A stretch of 64,000 nucleotides of DNA from Pseudoalteromonas luteoviolacea (GCF_001750165.1 NZ_CP015411.1:4316501-4380500), one strand, 5' to 3'. Shown: positions 52,246 to 61,250, counted from the stretch's first letter. Notes: generated by a model from the letters alone, not told the origin. Made by a program: numbers and translations.

Positions 52246-54046
52246 TCTTTCCTGAGATATAAGCCACTCTTTCTTTGTCCGGTGCAACGTTAAGCATGCG
52301 CAATGAATTCGATACTATCTCGGCAAATACAGGCCCAGCAGTTTGACCACCATAATAAACGTCACCACCAGGCTCATTTACCATCACAACAACAGCCAAT
52401 CGAGGATCACTCGCAGGCGCTACCCCAGCAAAATAACCAACGTATTCATCACCATACCCGCCCGCAATGGCTTTTTCGGAAGTACCTGTTTTACCGGCTG
52501 CACGGTAACCATCCACCTTAACCATTGATGCCGTACCACCTTTTTCAAAAATGGACTCCATCATGCCAATCACCGCTTTGGTATCTTCCTCTTTGAAAAT
52601 TCGCTCTCCTGGCTGCGGTCCATCTTGCTTTAATATTGTTAAAGGCCGTGAAATTCCACCGGCCCCAATTGTTGCGTATAGCCTAGCTATTTGAGCTGTA
52701 CTGGCAGATACTGCATAGCCGTATGATAAAGTGGCTATTTCAAAATCTGACCACCTTCGGTTGGGATAAAATAAGCCTGAGCTTTCACCGATCATCATGG
52801 TGCCAGTATCTTCACCAAACCCCGCTTTTTGGTAGATACCTACAAAATCATCTTTAGGCAGCTTTTGGCTGATTTTTGCAACCCCCATATTGCTCGATAC
52901 CTTAAGAATTTCGCGCAATGACATCTCGCCATGATTGCGGGTATCTTTTACTAAACTGCCTCCTAGACGCATCCAACCAGGAAAGGTATCGATGACTTCA
53001 TCAGCGGTGATTACGCCATACTCCAAACCCGCTAGTATTGCCAATGGTTTAAGGGTAGAACCAGGCTCAAATAAATCTGTAATAGCGCGGTTTCTACGCT
53101 TATAAGGTGCCGCGGTACTCATGTCATTTGGATTAAAGCTAGGGCTATTAACCATCGCAAGGATCTCGCCAGTATGCACATCCACAACCATGGCTGAACC
53201 TGAAGTGGCTTGATAGGTCAATACTGCCGATTTTAATGCAACGTATGCTATTGTTTGAATACGGTGATCAATGCTCAAATGGATATCTTCAGGCTCAACA
53301 CGTTCCTCTTCAGAAAGAACCTGAACCTCTCTACCCTGTGCATCTTTTCGAATTGTTCTTAAGCCTTCAGTGCCTGTCAACGCAGAGTCAAAGCGCTTCT
53401 CTATACCCTCAATACCAACACCATCGATATTTGTCACCCCAAGTACATGAGCGGCTATCTCTCCACTGGGGTAAAACCGTTTAGACTCATCAAGTAGATG
53501 AATCCCAGGCAATCGCATTTGACGAATGTACTTAGCAACTGCCGGTGTCACTTGGCGTTTAAGATAAACAAACCTGCGTTTAGCATTGCCACGTAGTTTA
53601 GCGTTTACTTGCTCAGCGGGTAACTGAAGCACATCAGACAATTCACGCCAACGGGCTTGGGTTTGGTATAACTGCTGAGTGCGCAATTTGAGTTGTGCCT
53701 CATTGTCCGCTAAAGCGACATGATCTTCACGGTTTTTCCTCGCCTGTCTCAACACCTTTTTTTTCAACGCTTTTTCTAATGCATAAGGATCAGCATACAC
53801 ACTCACTACAGGCACGCTTACAGCAAGCTCTTTGCCATTCCTGTCATAGATCATCCCCCGCTGAACATGCAAGGTTTCTTTTCGTACCGTGCGCTTTGCA
53901 TTTTCTTCACGAGCCTTATCTGGCTCTATCACCTGCAAATAAGCAGCCCTTGCAATCAATGCCAAAAACACTGACACCAGCATCACACACACCAATGCGA
54001 ATCGCCATGCTATTAAGTTTTGAGAAGATTTTTTTTTGTTTTTCAT
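52232..54046 (-). CDS. ftsI: Septal transpeptidase FtsI (PBP3)
   Basis: This 604-residue class B penicillin-binding protein crosslinks septal peptidoglycan with FtsW. A cytoplasmic basic start and one span (WRFALVCVMLVSVFLALIA) precede the pedestal domain (RGMIYDRNGKELAVSVPVVS). The transpeptidase domain carries SxxK in FEPGSTLKPLAILAG near residue 328, SxN in VSSNMGVAKIS near residue 385, and KTGT in RAAGKTGTSEKAIAGGYGDE near residue 515. All three motifs are intact. It overlaps ftsL by four bases. Confidence 0.97.
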   Translation of the reverse strand: MKNKKKSSQNLIAWRFALVCVMLVSVFLALIARAAYLQVIEPDKAREENAKRTVRKETLHVQRGMIYDRNGKELAVSVPVVSVYADPYALEKALKKKVLRQARKNREDHVALADNEAQLKLRTQQLYQTQARWRELSDVLQLPAEQVNAKLRGNAKRRFVYLKRQVTPAVAKYIRQMRLPGIHLLDESKRFYPSGEIAAHVLGVTNIDGVGIEGIEKRFDSALTGTEGLRTIRKDAQGREVQVLSEEERVEPEDIHLSIDHRIQTIAYVALKSAVLTYQATSGSAMVVDVHTGEILAMVNSPSFNPNDMSTAAPYKRRNRAITDLFEPGSTLKPLAILAGLEYGVITADEVIDTFPGWMRLGGSLVKDTRNHGEMSLREILKVSSNMGVAKISQKLPKDDFVGIYQKAGFGEDTGTMMIGESSGLFYPNRRWSDFEIATLSYGYAVSASTAQIARLYATIGAGGISRPLTILKQDGPQPGERIFKEEDTKAVIGMMESIFEKGGTASMVKVDGYRAAGKTGTSEKAIAGGYGDEYVGYFAGVAPASDPRLAVVVMVNEPGGDVYYGGQTAGPVFAEIVSNSLRMLNVAPDKERVAYISGKNDDA

Positions 54047-54366
54047 GGCAGCTCGATAACCTGTTCTTCTTTGCTAGTCGGGCGCAACATTTTTAATTGT
54101 GTTTTTGCAATTTCTTCAATTCTTGCATGCTGTGAGTAAAACTCTTCTTCTACGAGTAAATAACGCCACTCTAAATCAAGCTCATCCCTCTGCTGAAGTA
54201 GTTTGTCCTGCAAAATCAACTGCTGCCTAGTAGAGTGTGTAATTTGCACTACGATCAATGCTGATATAAACACACTCACCAGTAACAAAAACGTCAGCTT
54301 ATTTGCCAAAAGTACTTGGCAAATTTCTAAAAATAACTGAGGTTTGCGTTGTGCAGGTTTAGCCAT
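54043..54366 (-). CDS. ftsL: Cell-division protein FtsL
   Basis: This 107-residue bitopic protein forms the FtsQLB divisome complex. It has a basic N-terminus, one span (LTFLLLVSVFISALIVVQIT) and a periplasmic coiled coil of heptad-like Leu/Glu pattern (LILQDKLLQQRDELDLEWRY), ending in LKMLRPTSKEEQVIEL. Size, topology and position between rsmH and ftsI identify it despite low sequence conservation. It abuts rsmH. Confidence 0.94.
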   Translation of the reverse strand: MAKPAQRKPQLFLEICQVLLANKLTFLLLVSVFISALIVVQITHSTRQQLILQDKLLQQRDELDLEWRYLLVEEEFYSQHARIEEIAKTQLKMLRPTSKEEQVIELP

Positions 54367-55302
54367 TTAGAGCTTCTCAGCAATGCGTAACACTGAGCTT
54401 CTTGCTCTGGGGTTACGGTTAATTTCATCTTGACTGGGTTTAATCGCTTTACCAATCGCTTTTAACGTTAAGTTTCTATTGATCTGATCATCCGTTAGCG
54501 GCAAGCCTCTTGGAATAGCCTCCCCTTTACTTTGCTTTTTGATAAACTGCTTCACGATGCGATCTTCAAGTGAATGGAATGAGATCACAACCAGACGGCC
54601 GCCAGGCTTCAATACATCAAGCGAAGCTGATAGGGCTGTTTGAATTTCCTCTAACTCACTGTTGATATAAATACGGATCGCCTGAAATGTGCGTGTTGCA
54701 GGGTGCTTATGTTTATCTTTTACAGGCACAGCTTCATCGATTAAATCTGCCAACTGCTTGGTTGTTGTAATGTCAGTTTCTGCACGAGTTTCAATGATCT
54801 TGTGCGCAATTCGTCTCGCAAATTTCTCTTCGCCATATTTTTTGATCACATATACCATGTCTTCAAGTTCAGCTTCTGCTAACCACTGAGCCGCACTGCG
54901 CCCTGCGCTGGGGTTCATACGCATATCCAGAGGACCGTCTTTCATAAAGCTAAACCCACGATCAGCATCGTCTAGCTGTGGAGAAGACACACCAATATCG
55001 AGCAAAATACCATCAACTTGACCTGTTAAAGCGGCCTCATCAGCGACTTGTGCTATGTTTGAAAAGCGGTTGTGCGCTATTGAAAAGCGTGTATCTTGCG
55101 CAAATTTTTGTGCAGCTTTTATCGCTTGTGGATCCTGATCAATTGCTTGCAAACGCCCAGAATCACCCAAGCGATTCAGAATTTGACCCGAGTGACCGCC
55201 ACGACCAAAAGTGCCATCAATGTAAATGCCACTGGGCTTAATATCTAGTGCATCGAGCGTCTCATTCATCAACACCGATATATGTTCTAATTCTGAACTC
55301 AT
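54367..55302 (-). CDS. rsmH: 16S rRNA m4C1402 methyltransferase RsmH
   Basis: This 311-residue SAM-dependent methyltransferase (formerly MraW) makes the N4-methylation of C1402 in the ribosomal P site. Motifs are HISVLMNETLDALDIKPSGI at the N-terminus, YIDGTFGRGGHSGQIL (SAM loop), LLDIGVSSPQLDDADRGFSF near residue 100, and LVVISFHSLEDRIVKQFIKK near residue 240. Length matches E. coli RsmH (313). It is the second gene of the dcw cluster, 22 bases after mraZ. Confidence 0.97.
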   Translation of the reverse strand: MSSELEHISVLMNETLDALDIKPSGIYIDGTFGRGGHSGQILNRLGDSGRLQAIDQDPQAIKAAQKFAQDTRFSIAHNRFSNIAQVADEAALTGQVDGILLDIGVSSPQLDDADRGFSFMKDGPLDMRMNPSAGRSAAQWLAEAELEDMVYVIKKYGEEKFARRIAHKIIETRAETDITTTKQLADLIDEAVPVKDKHKHPATRTFQAIRIYINSELEEIQTALSASLDVLKPGGRLVVISFHSLEDRIVKQFIKKQSKGEAIPRGLPLTDDQINRNLTLKAIGKAIKPSQDEINRNPRARSSVLRIAEKL

Positions 55303-55324
55303 AATTGTGAGTTATACCTATAAT

Positions 55325-55783
55325 CTATAAAGAAAAACCATCAAGATCTGAGCTGTCTTCAACATCGCCGCTGCGCTCAATTTCTGTATCAAGGCGCATC
55401 TGCTCATTCCAACGTGACTCATCCCAGATCTCAAACTTATTTAACAGGCCTACAAGCATTACTTTCTTGCCTAGGTTGGCATAGCTGCGCAAAGCTGGCG
55501 CCAATAAAATCCGACCATTTTTATCTAATTGATATTCAGTCGCGTGTCCCAGTAGCATTCTTTGCCACCGCCTAACACGTGGATTTGTATTTGATAGTTT
55601 CTGTAAACGCGCTTCAATATCTTGCCATTCAGACAATGGATATACCCAAAGGCAAGGTTCATTAATCGCAATGGTACAAATAACCGTACCCATTTCTTCA
55701 GACAATAGCGTCTCGCGATACTTTGTAGGTATCGAAAAGCGCCCCTTGTCATCAAGGCTAATTAAGTTCGCACCGCGAAACAT
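55325..55783 (-). CDS. mraZ: Transcriptional regulator MraZ
   Basis: This 152-residue protein has two SpoVT/AbrB-like repeats: FRGANLISLDDKGRFSIPTK at the N-terminus and GHATEYQLDKNGRILLAPAL near residue 77. MraZ forms a ring and represses its own dcw operon by binding tandem repeats in the promoter. Such repeats are visible at 55818-55847, just upstream of the gene. It is the first gene of the cluster. Length matches E. coli MraZ (152). Confidence 0.96.
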   Translation of the reverse strand: MFRGANLISLDDKGRFSIPTKYRETLLSEEMGTVICTIAINEPCLWVYPLSEWQDIEARLQKLSNTNPRVRRWQRMLLGHATEYQLDKNGRILLAPALRSYANLGKKVMLVGLLNKFEIWDESRWNEQMRLDTEIERSGDVEDSSDLDGFSL

Positions 55784-55817
55784 CTTGCCTCTGCTCTACA
55801 AGCTAAGAAATGTACAT

Positions 55818-55853
55818 TTTGATCCAATTTGATCCACTTTAACCCACATTCTA
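55818..55853 (-). promoter_or_regulatory. mraZ promoter with three MraZ boxes
   Basis: On the minus strand GTGGGTTAAA, GTGGATCAAA and TTGGATCAAA follow one another at exact 10-base period (55847-55818). These fit the TGGGN-N5 direct repeats bound by MraZ. Directly upstream is TAGAAT (55848-55853) preceded by TGG, an extended -10, so MraZ binding would cover the start site. Confidence 0.75.
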
Positions 55854-55873
55854 CCACAGTTGACAAGTCTAGG

Positions 55874-55897
55874 GCTTGACAAGCCATTTTGTCAAGC
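55874..55897. repeat. Perfect 8-base inverted repeat upstream of mraZ
   Basis: GCTTGACA (55874-55881) and TGTCAAGC (55890-55897) are perfect complements around an 8-base spacer. A further TTGACAAG copy lies at 55859-55866, 17 bases from the TTGACAAG within the dyad. The TTGACA on the minus strand could also be an alternative -35 for mraZ (TAGACT 18 bases on). Confidence 0.5.
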
Positions 55898-56124
55898 TAA
55901 GAGGCCTTCAATAGATAAGCAAAAAACCAGAAGAAATCAGGCTTTCGAAGAAGTTTATGATTCATGTGGTAAAAAGTGGAAATACAGAAAAAAAACACAC
56001 AGATTAATATAAAATTTGCGAAAAATAAGTACTACAAGAATGAAAAATATTTCCCAAAGCAATACTGGTAAAAACGATAAACTTATAAAAAGTGGAGTGA
56101 AAAATAGATATGTCGCACTTAGGT

Positions 56125-56153
56125 TTGGCGATTTACACAGTCGCGGTTATGAT
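56125..56153 (+). promoter_or_regulatory. Candidate promoter of the GGDEF/EAL gene
   Basis: TTGGCG (56125-56130), a 17-base spacer and TATGAT (56148-56153) predict a start near 56160. The leader would be about 24 bases to an in-frame ATT (56184) or 63 bases to the first ATG (56223). Confidence 0.45.
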
Positions 56154-56222
56154 ATACATGTATTTACAAATTGAGACCTAACTATTCTTTATTCATCAAT
56201 AAAAAAACGTTTTTTTAGACTA

Positions 56223-59200
56223 ATGCTTTTGCTATCAATCCCTGGATTTTTAGCTGTTTTTGCGCTGTTAGTTGCACAACGTTCAGATATTTTGCATAGC
56301 AAAGAACAGGATGCACTGTTTTTCGCCAATCAGATTGCGACTTTACAAAGAGTAGATATTACGGACACCCAGCTGCTACTGCAAAACTTAGCAAAAAACC
56401 CAGCACTATTGAATACGCAGCAACAAGGCTGTCCACAATTGCTAAAGCATGCACTATTGATAAACCAAGAATTTGCAAATTTTGGCTTAGCCACTCCAAG
56501 CGGTCATGTTTTCTGCTCGCTACAGCCATTGAAAGCCCCAATTAGCATTGCCGACCGCGCTTATTTTCTGCAAGCCATCACCACTGGTACCTTTAGTATT
56601 GGTGAATATCAACAGGATCGAAGTGTATACACGGAAACCTTAAACTTCGCTCAACCTGTTTATGTAAACAATCAAATAGAAATGGTTATTTTTGCAGTGC
56701 GAAGACTTACCAACTGGAGCGAGTCCCTTTCTCACTTGCCGCTCCCCATTGGTACCCGCGTAATGGTTGCTGATAACTATGCGCAAATTGTCGCCGAGTA
56801 TCCTTACTCCAATAAACCGTTAGGGCGCTCAGTGAGCGATGATTGGCCAACCGACCTGCAATTACACTCCATACAAACCATAGAAGATGAAAATGGGCTT
56901 CATCATGTCTATTTCAGACTCCCCTTACAAGCCCCCCAATCGGAACTTAATATTTATTTTGATTTCCCGTTTGAAGATGTATTGCATGAAGTAAATACCC
57001 AATTCTTGATGGTCACCCTACTTTTTTTACTGACTATCCTCATACTGAGTTGGTTTGGGCGCATTCAATTAAACCGCTCACTGTTGATCCCTCTGAATAA
57101 TTTCAGTAACGCTATTGGCGCGCTGGCAAATGGTAAGGCACAAAAGTTAGACCAAAAAGATATGCCAATCGAGCTTGGGAAACTTGCGGTGCATTTTGAT
57201 AAAATGGCCACAGTGCGACTTGATGCAGAAACCGTTGCACATAATAAACACGCTGAACTGAACACTCTGATCCAAGCGCTTCCTGACAACTATCTTCGCC
57301 TCAGCAAAAACGCACACATATTAGATAAACATGGTGACCGGGTAAGCGACAAGAAAACCATACAAGAGGTATTTCCAAACCATATCAATATTCGCATTAA
57401 AGCTGCACTGGCCATGCTACCTAACCAACCCAGCACTTACTTTGAATATGTGCATAAAGAACATGGTCAACAAAGAGTTTTTGAGATCCGTATTAAACGC
57501 ATTGAACATAATGGTGAAGCCATCCTGATAATGCGTGACATAAGTCAAAAAAAGCAGCAGGAAGAAGCGCTTAATCTAGCCGCAATGACATATAACAACA
57601 GCAGTGAGTGCATGGTGATCACTGACGCCCAGGGCTATATTCTCGATACCAACCCCGCTTTCACTAAAATCACGGGTTATGAACAATATGAAGTTATTGG
57701 CAAAACCACCTCGATACTCAGTTCCGGCCGTCATGATGCCAGCTTCTATGAGCAACTTTGGCAGTCGCTCATCACAACAGGTAAATGGCAAGGTGAGATC
57801 ATCAACAAACGTAAAAATGGCGAGCTGTATACAGAATGGCTAACCATTGATACCGTCTATGATGAACATGAAGAACCCTATCGCCGGGTAGGTATTTTTG
57901 CAGATATTACTGATAAAAAACAAAAAGATGAGCAATTATGGCGTCAAAGCCACTTTGATGAACTGACCGATCTGCCAAATCGCACAAGCCTAAAAAAACA
58001 GCTCAATACACTTTTTGGTTTACCAGAACACAACTTTGCGGTGCTACTGCTAGATATTGATCATTTTAAAGATATCAACGACACATTAGGCCATTATTTC
58101 GGTGATTTACTGCTACAACAAATCGCAAAACGCCTTAAAAAATTAACAGAGTCATCAGCACGACTAACGAGAATTGGCGGCGATGAATTTGTGCTGATAT
58201 ATGATCGTTGCGCCGACCAACAATGTGCTACTGAGTTCGCGGAAAACATTTTAGAGACGCTAAAAGCTCCATTCATCCTGGACAGTGAAGCTTGCCATAT
58301 TGCAGCGAGTATAGGAATTGCGCTTGCGCCAAAGGATGGCGAAAACACAGAGCAACTCTTAAAAGCTGCGGATCAAGCTATGTACAAAGCCAAACAGATC
58401 GGTAGAAATGGCTTCGCGCTGTTCAGCGCAGAACTCAGAGAGCAAGCTGAACAGCGTATTCTGTTACTTAAAGATATGCGTCAAGCACTGGCACAACATC
58501 AATTCGAAATGCACTTCCAGCCCATAGTTTCTATGCAAACTCAACAGATCACCAAAGCAGAAGCGCTGATCCGTTGGCAACACCCTGATAAAGGTATGAT
58601 AAGCCCGGGAGCATTTATTCCTCTAGCAGAAGAAACACAACTGATCCACCAGCTAGGTGAATTGGCATTTGAACAAGCCATTGAGGTCTTACAGCAAACG
58701 CAAAAGCTCAATAAACCCATTCAATTGAGCATTAATGTTTCACCGATCCAATTTAGTGCAAAGCACACAACCTTATTGGCATGGCAACAGCAACTCGCCA
58801 AACATCAACTTACACCCGACATGCTAGTACTGGAAATTACTGAAGGATTAATGATGCAAGGAGAAGGACGAAGTCAAAAGCGTTTAACAAAATTGATCCA
58901 ACAAGGCTTTGCCATTGCTTTAGATGACTTTGGTACAGGCTACTCATCTCTTGCCTATCTCAAACAAATGGATACCGAATTCATTAAGATAGATAAACGC
59001 TTTGTTGATGGTATTGAATACAATCAAGATGACCTCGTACTGTGTGAAACGATGATCTTAATGGCACATCAACTCGGACTTAAAGTCATTGCTGAAGGCA
59101 TTGAAACTGAAACTCAACATGAATTGTTAAAGCAAGCAGGCTGCGATTTCGGTCAAGGTTATTTTTACAGTAAACCACTGCCCAAAACAGCCTTTATTGA

Positions 59201-59225
59201 CTATCTCACTACCCATAGACATTAA
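56223..59225 (+). CDS. Membrane GGDEF/EAL cyclic-di-GMP enzyme with Cache and PAS domains
   Basis: From the first ATG this is a 1000-residue signalling protein. A signal-anchor span (residues 1-20) and a second span near 260-280 (FLMVTLLFLLTILILSWFG) enclose a periplasmic Cache-like sensor domain, with ISIADRAYFLQAITTGTFSI near residue 105. A HAMP-like linker and PAS domain follow (NSSECMVITDAQGYILDTNP near residue 459). Next come GGDEF (RLTRIGGDEFVLIYD near residue 652) and EAL (ITKAEALIRWQHPDKG near residue 779, with DDFGTGYSSL near residue 900). Both catalytic signatures are intact, so synthesis and breakdown of c-di-GMP are both possible. The frame is open 48 bases upstream of the ATG and encodes a basic IKKRFFRL stretch there, so the true start may be non-canonical. 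Confidence 0.92.
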   Translation: MLLLSIPGFLAVFALLVAQRSDILHSKEQDALFFANQIATLQRVDITDTQLLLQNLAKNPALLNTQQQGCPQLLKHALLINQEFANFGLATPSGHVFCSLQPLKAPISIADRAYFLQAITTGTFSIGEYQQDRSVYTETLNFAQPVYVNNQIEMVIFAVRRLTNWSESLSHLPLPIGTRVMVADNYAQIVAEYPYSNKPLGRSVSDDWPTDLQLHSIQTIEDENGLHHVYFRLPLQAPQSELNIYFDFPFEDVLHEVNTQFLMVTLLFLLTILILSWFGRIQLNRSLLIPLNNFSNAIGALANGKAQKLDQKDMPIELGKLAVHFDKMATVRLDAETVAHNKHAELNTLIQALPDNYLRLSKNAHILDKHGDRVSDKKTIQEVFPNHINIRIKAALAMLPNQPSTYFEYVHKEHGQQRVFEIRIKRIEHNGEAILIMRDISQKKQQEEALNLAAMTYNNSSECMVITDAQGYILDTNPAFTKITGYEQYEVIGKTTSILSSGRHDASFYEQLWQSLITTGKWQGEIINKRKNGELYTEWLTIDTVYDEHEEPYRRVGIFADITDKKQKDEQLWRQSHFDELTDLPNRTSLKKQLNTLFGLPEHNFAVLLLDIDHFKDINDTLGHYFGDLLLQQIAKRLKKLTESSARLTRIGGDEFVLIYDRCADQQCATEFAENILETLKAPFILDSEACHIAASIGIALAPKDGENTEQLLKAADQAMYKAKQIGRNGFALFSAELREQAEQRILLLKDMRQALAQHQFEMHFQPIVSMQTQQITKAEALIRWQHPDKGMISPGAFIPLAEETQLIHQLGELAFEQAIEVLQQTQKLNKPIQLSINVSPIQFSAKHTTLLAWQQQLAKHQLTPDMLVLEITEGLMMQGEGRSQKRLTKLIQQGFAIALDDFGTGYSSLAYLKQMDTEFIKIDKRFVDGIEYNQDDLVLCETMILMAHQLGLKVIAEGIETETQHELLKQAGCDFGQGYFYSKPLPKTAFIDYLTTHRH

Positions 59226-59227
59226 CC

Positions 59228-59256
59228 AAAAAAAGCCATCAACTTCGATGGCTTTG
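59228..59256. terminator. Shared terminator between the GGDEF/EAL and phoA genes
   Basis: AAAGCCATC and GATGGCTTT form a 9-base stem around a 6-base loop. On the minus strand a T7 run follows, giving a strong terminator for the phosphatase gene; on the plus strand the tail is only TTT. Confidence 0.82.
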
Positions 59257-59275
59257 GTCGTTTGGATTGAATTGA

Positions 59276-60940
59276 TTATTCATTGACACCCAGCGCGGTC
59301 ATCATCTTATTAGCAATATCGACATGATGTTGAAGGGTCGAAAACTGTTGAGTTACACCCGCTGGCCCAAAGGCATATACTGGCACTGGCGCAGCAGTGT
59401 GCGTTCCGGTCCCCCACACAACGTTTTGGTGTTTGGCAAGCACGCGACCAATTTTACCGGTAAAGTCATCTTTCCCATACACATAAAAGTCTGAAAAATC
59501 AGAGAAGGCAGGGTAAGGTCTGTTTTCACTATCGACGCCTTCAGTCTCAAGCATGATCGCAGCCTCTTCAATACTGACCTCATACGAAGTGTTATTCTTG
59601 ATAGCTTCTTGCCACTGATGATCCGTGCTATTGCTAAAGTCATTGTTATCATTAACATCAGCCATTACGTTAAAAAACGTACCAGTCTGATTGTACAGCT
59701 TGTCCAATTGCTCGAGCGGACCAAAGTTAAACTTTGGCTTATAAGTATGCTCCCCCATACCATCGCCAGATAAATGCACCCCAGTTTCAGGCTTATTATG
59801 TGTTGTATAGCTGAAACCAAAACTACCTGTTTCATGATCTGCAGTAACGACCACCAGCGTGTCACTTCGATCTTTAGCCCACTCATACACAGCTTCTACA
59901 GCTTCATCAAATTTTAGTAACTCATTAAGCATCCAGCCTGCATCATTCGCATGACCAGCCCAATCTATTTGTCCGCCCTCAATCATTAAAAAGAAGCCAT
60001 CTTCATCTTTAGAGAGAATATCGAGCGCTTTGACAGTCATCTCTTTTAATGAGGGCTGCGTGCATGAGCTCTCAGCTTGGCACTTTTTATATGCGATCGC
60101 ATCTGCCATGCCAGAGTTTGCAAACAAACCTAACAGTTTTTCACCTTCAGTATCAGCTAATTGCGCTTTATCAAATGCCAAATCGTACCCGAATTGCTCT
60201 TTTGCCTGAATAACGAGGTTATTTTCATCTCCACGTTTGGATGCCGCATAAACATCAGCGGGCATACCCATTTCAGCGAGCTGTGCTTTCGCCTCTTCAT
60301 TTTTCTGCACATCTTTAGGCAAAAATGCACGCGCACCGCCTGAGAGCATAACATCAACATTACCAGACGAAATCAGCTCAGCAGCAATGTCATTTTCTAA
60401 AGAACGGTGTGGTTGATGAGCTGCAAATGCAGCAGGCGTTGCATGCGTGATCCGTGTATCAGATACTAAACCTGTCGCCTTTCCCATTGCTTTGGCTTTT
60501 TCTAAAATCGTCGCAATTTTATTACCTTCGACATCTAAGCCAATCATTTCAGAACCAGCGGCAATGCCTGTTGCCAGCTGCGTTGCAGAACAAGCTGAAT
60601 CAGTAACCAAACTGCCTGAGGCCCCATGGGGTGCATTTAAAGACAACCCTAAATGACCTTGGTTGGCCAACTTGGATAATGCGGTTTCATTGTTTTTACT
60701 CTTATATACAGAATTTGGTGCGCGCTGAGCATATTCTTCTAACAAACCAACTTGCTGAGGTCCCATACCATCACCAATCATTAGAATCACATTTTTTACA
60801 GACGTAATAGCCGTTGGGCTAACTTCAACTTCCTTGATCACTTCCACTTCTTTAATGACTTCTACGGAGTTTGTATTATCGTCATTACAACCTGAAAGCA
60901 GAGCAACAGACACTGCGAGCGCAGCAAATTTAATTTTCAT
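59276..60940 (-). CDS. phoA: PhoA-family alkaline phosphatase lipoprotein
   Basis: This 554-residue alkaline phosphatase frees phosphate from organic esters outside the inner membrane. The signal ends in a lipobox (ALLSGCND, Cys18; the +2 residue is Asn, so outer-membrane sorting is expected). The mature N-terminus has tandem VEVIKE repeats (residues 26-40), probably a spacer. The catalytic domain starts NVILMIGDGMGPQQVG. The phosphorylated Ser lies in VTDSACSATQLATG near residue 113, IEGGQIDWAGHANDAGW near residue 320 holds zinc ligands, VVVTADHETGSFGFSYT is near residue 368, and WGTGTHTAAPVPVYAFGP is near residue 510. It is larger than E. coli PhoA (471). A candidate Pho box lies about 80-96 bases upstream. 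Confidence 0.92.
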   Translation of the reverse strand: MKIKFAALAVSVALLSGCNDDNTNSVEVIKEVEVIKEVEVSPTAITSVKNVILMIGDGMGPQQVGLLEEYAQRAPNSVYKSKNNETALSKLANQGHLGLSLNAPHGASGSLVTDSACSATQLATGIAAGSEMIGLDVEGNKIATILEKAKAMGKATGLVSDTRITHATPAAFAAHQPHRSLENDIAAELISSGNVDVMLSGGARAFLPKDVQKNEEAKAQLAEMGMPADVYAASKRGDENNLVIQAKEQFGYDLAFDKAQLADTEGEKLLGLFANSGMADAIAYKKCQAESSCTQPSLKEMTVKALDILSKDEDGFFLMIEGGQIDWAGHANDAGWMLNELLKFDEAVEAVYEWAKDRSDTLVVVTADHETGSFGFSYTTHNKPETGVHLSGDGMGEHTYKPKFNFGPLEQLDKLYNQTGTFFNVMADVNDNNDFSNSTDHQWQEAIKNNTSYEVSIEEAAIMLETEGVDSENRPYPAFSDFSDFYVYGKDDFTGKIGRVLAKHQNVVWGTGTHTAAPVPVYAFGPAGVTQQFSTLQHHVDIANKMMTALGVNE

Positions 60941-61018
60941 TGGAATGTTCCTAAAACTTAATCAATTGTGAGCAGGCGCAAGTCTACGGATGAAAAATGA
61001 CTTTTTTATTTCATCTAT

Positions 61019-61036
61019 ACGTCAGATTGATGACAC
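61019..61036 (-). promoter_or_regulatory. Candidate Pho box upstream of phoA
   Basis: On the minus strand GTGTCAT, four bases, then CTGACGT resembles the PhoB direct repeat (two CTGTCAT units at 11-base period), with 11 of 14 positions matching. A TAAAAA hexamer begins 11 bases downstream, the spacing of -10 elements in PhoB-activated promoters. Confidence 0.55.
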
Positions 61037-61186
61037 TAAATTTCTACAAAGCATCTTTAAATCATGTAGTTAAAATCCACCTGTCAAGTTCAAGGCGAGT
61101 GTTGTCTGGATTTAATTGCAAAGTTCAATAAGCGTATTTAACTGTCAATTTATTCCACTTATTATTCATAACACCTCATTTAAATA

Positions 61187-61210
61187 ATTAATTCACGAAT
61201 TGGAATTAAT
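61187..61210. repeat. 8-base perfect inverted repeat
   Basis: ATTAATTC (61187-61194) and GAATTAAT (61203-61210) are perfect complements around an 8-base spacer, just upstream of a plus-strand promoter candidate. Confidence 0.45.
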
Positions 61211-61222
61211 AGAGCTTATTTA

Positions 61223-61250
61223 TTGAAAAAAGTAAGCACTTTTTTATACA
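61223..61250 (+). promoter_or_regulatory. Candidate plus-strand promoter, distal to the TSUP gene
   Basis: TTGAAA (61223-61228), a 16-base spacer and TATACA (61245-61250). The start codon is 350 bases further on, so this would give a long leader; a nearer promoter may exist. Confidence 0.3.

Larger units (their letters stand above)
55784..56222. other. 439-base divergent region between mraZ and the GGDEF/EAL gene
   Basis: It holds the MraZ boxes and mraZ promoter (55818-55853), an 8-base perfect inverted repeat (55874-55897), and a promoter candidate for the plus-strand gene (56125-56153). The segment 55900-56120 is A-rich with no recognisable gene. Confidence 0.6.
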
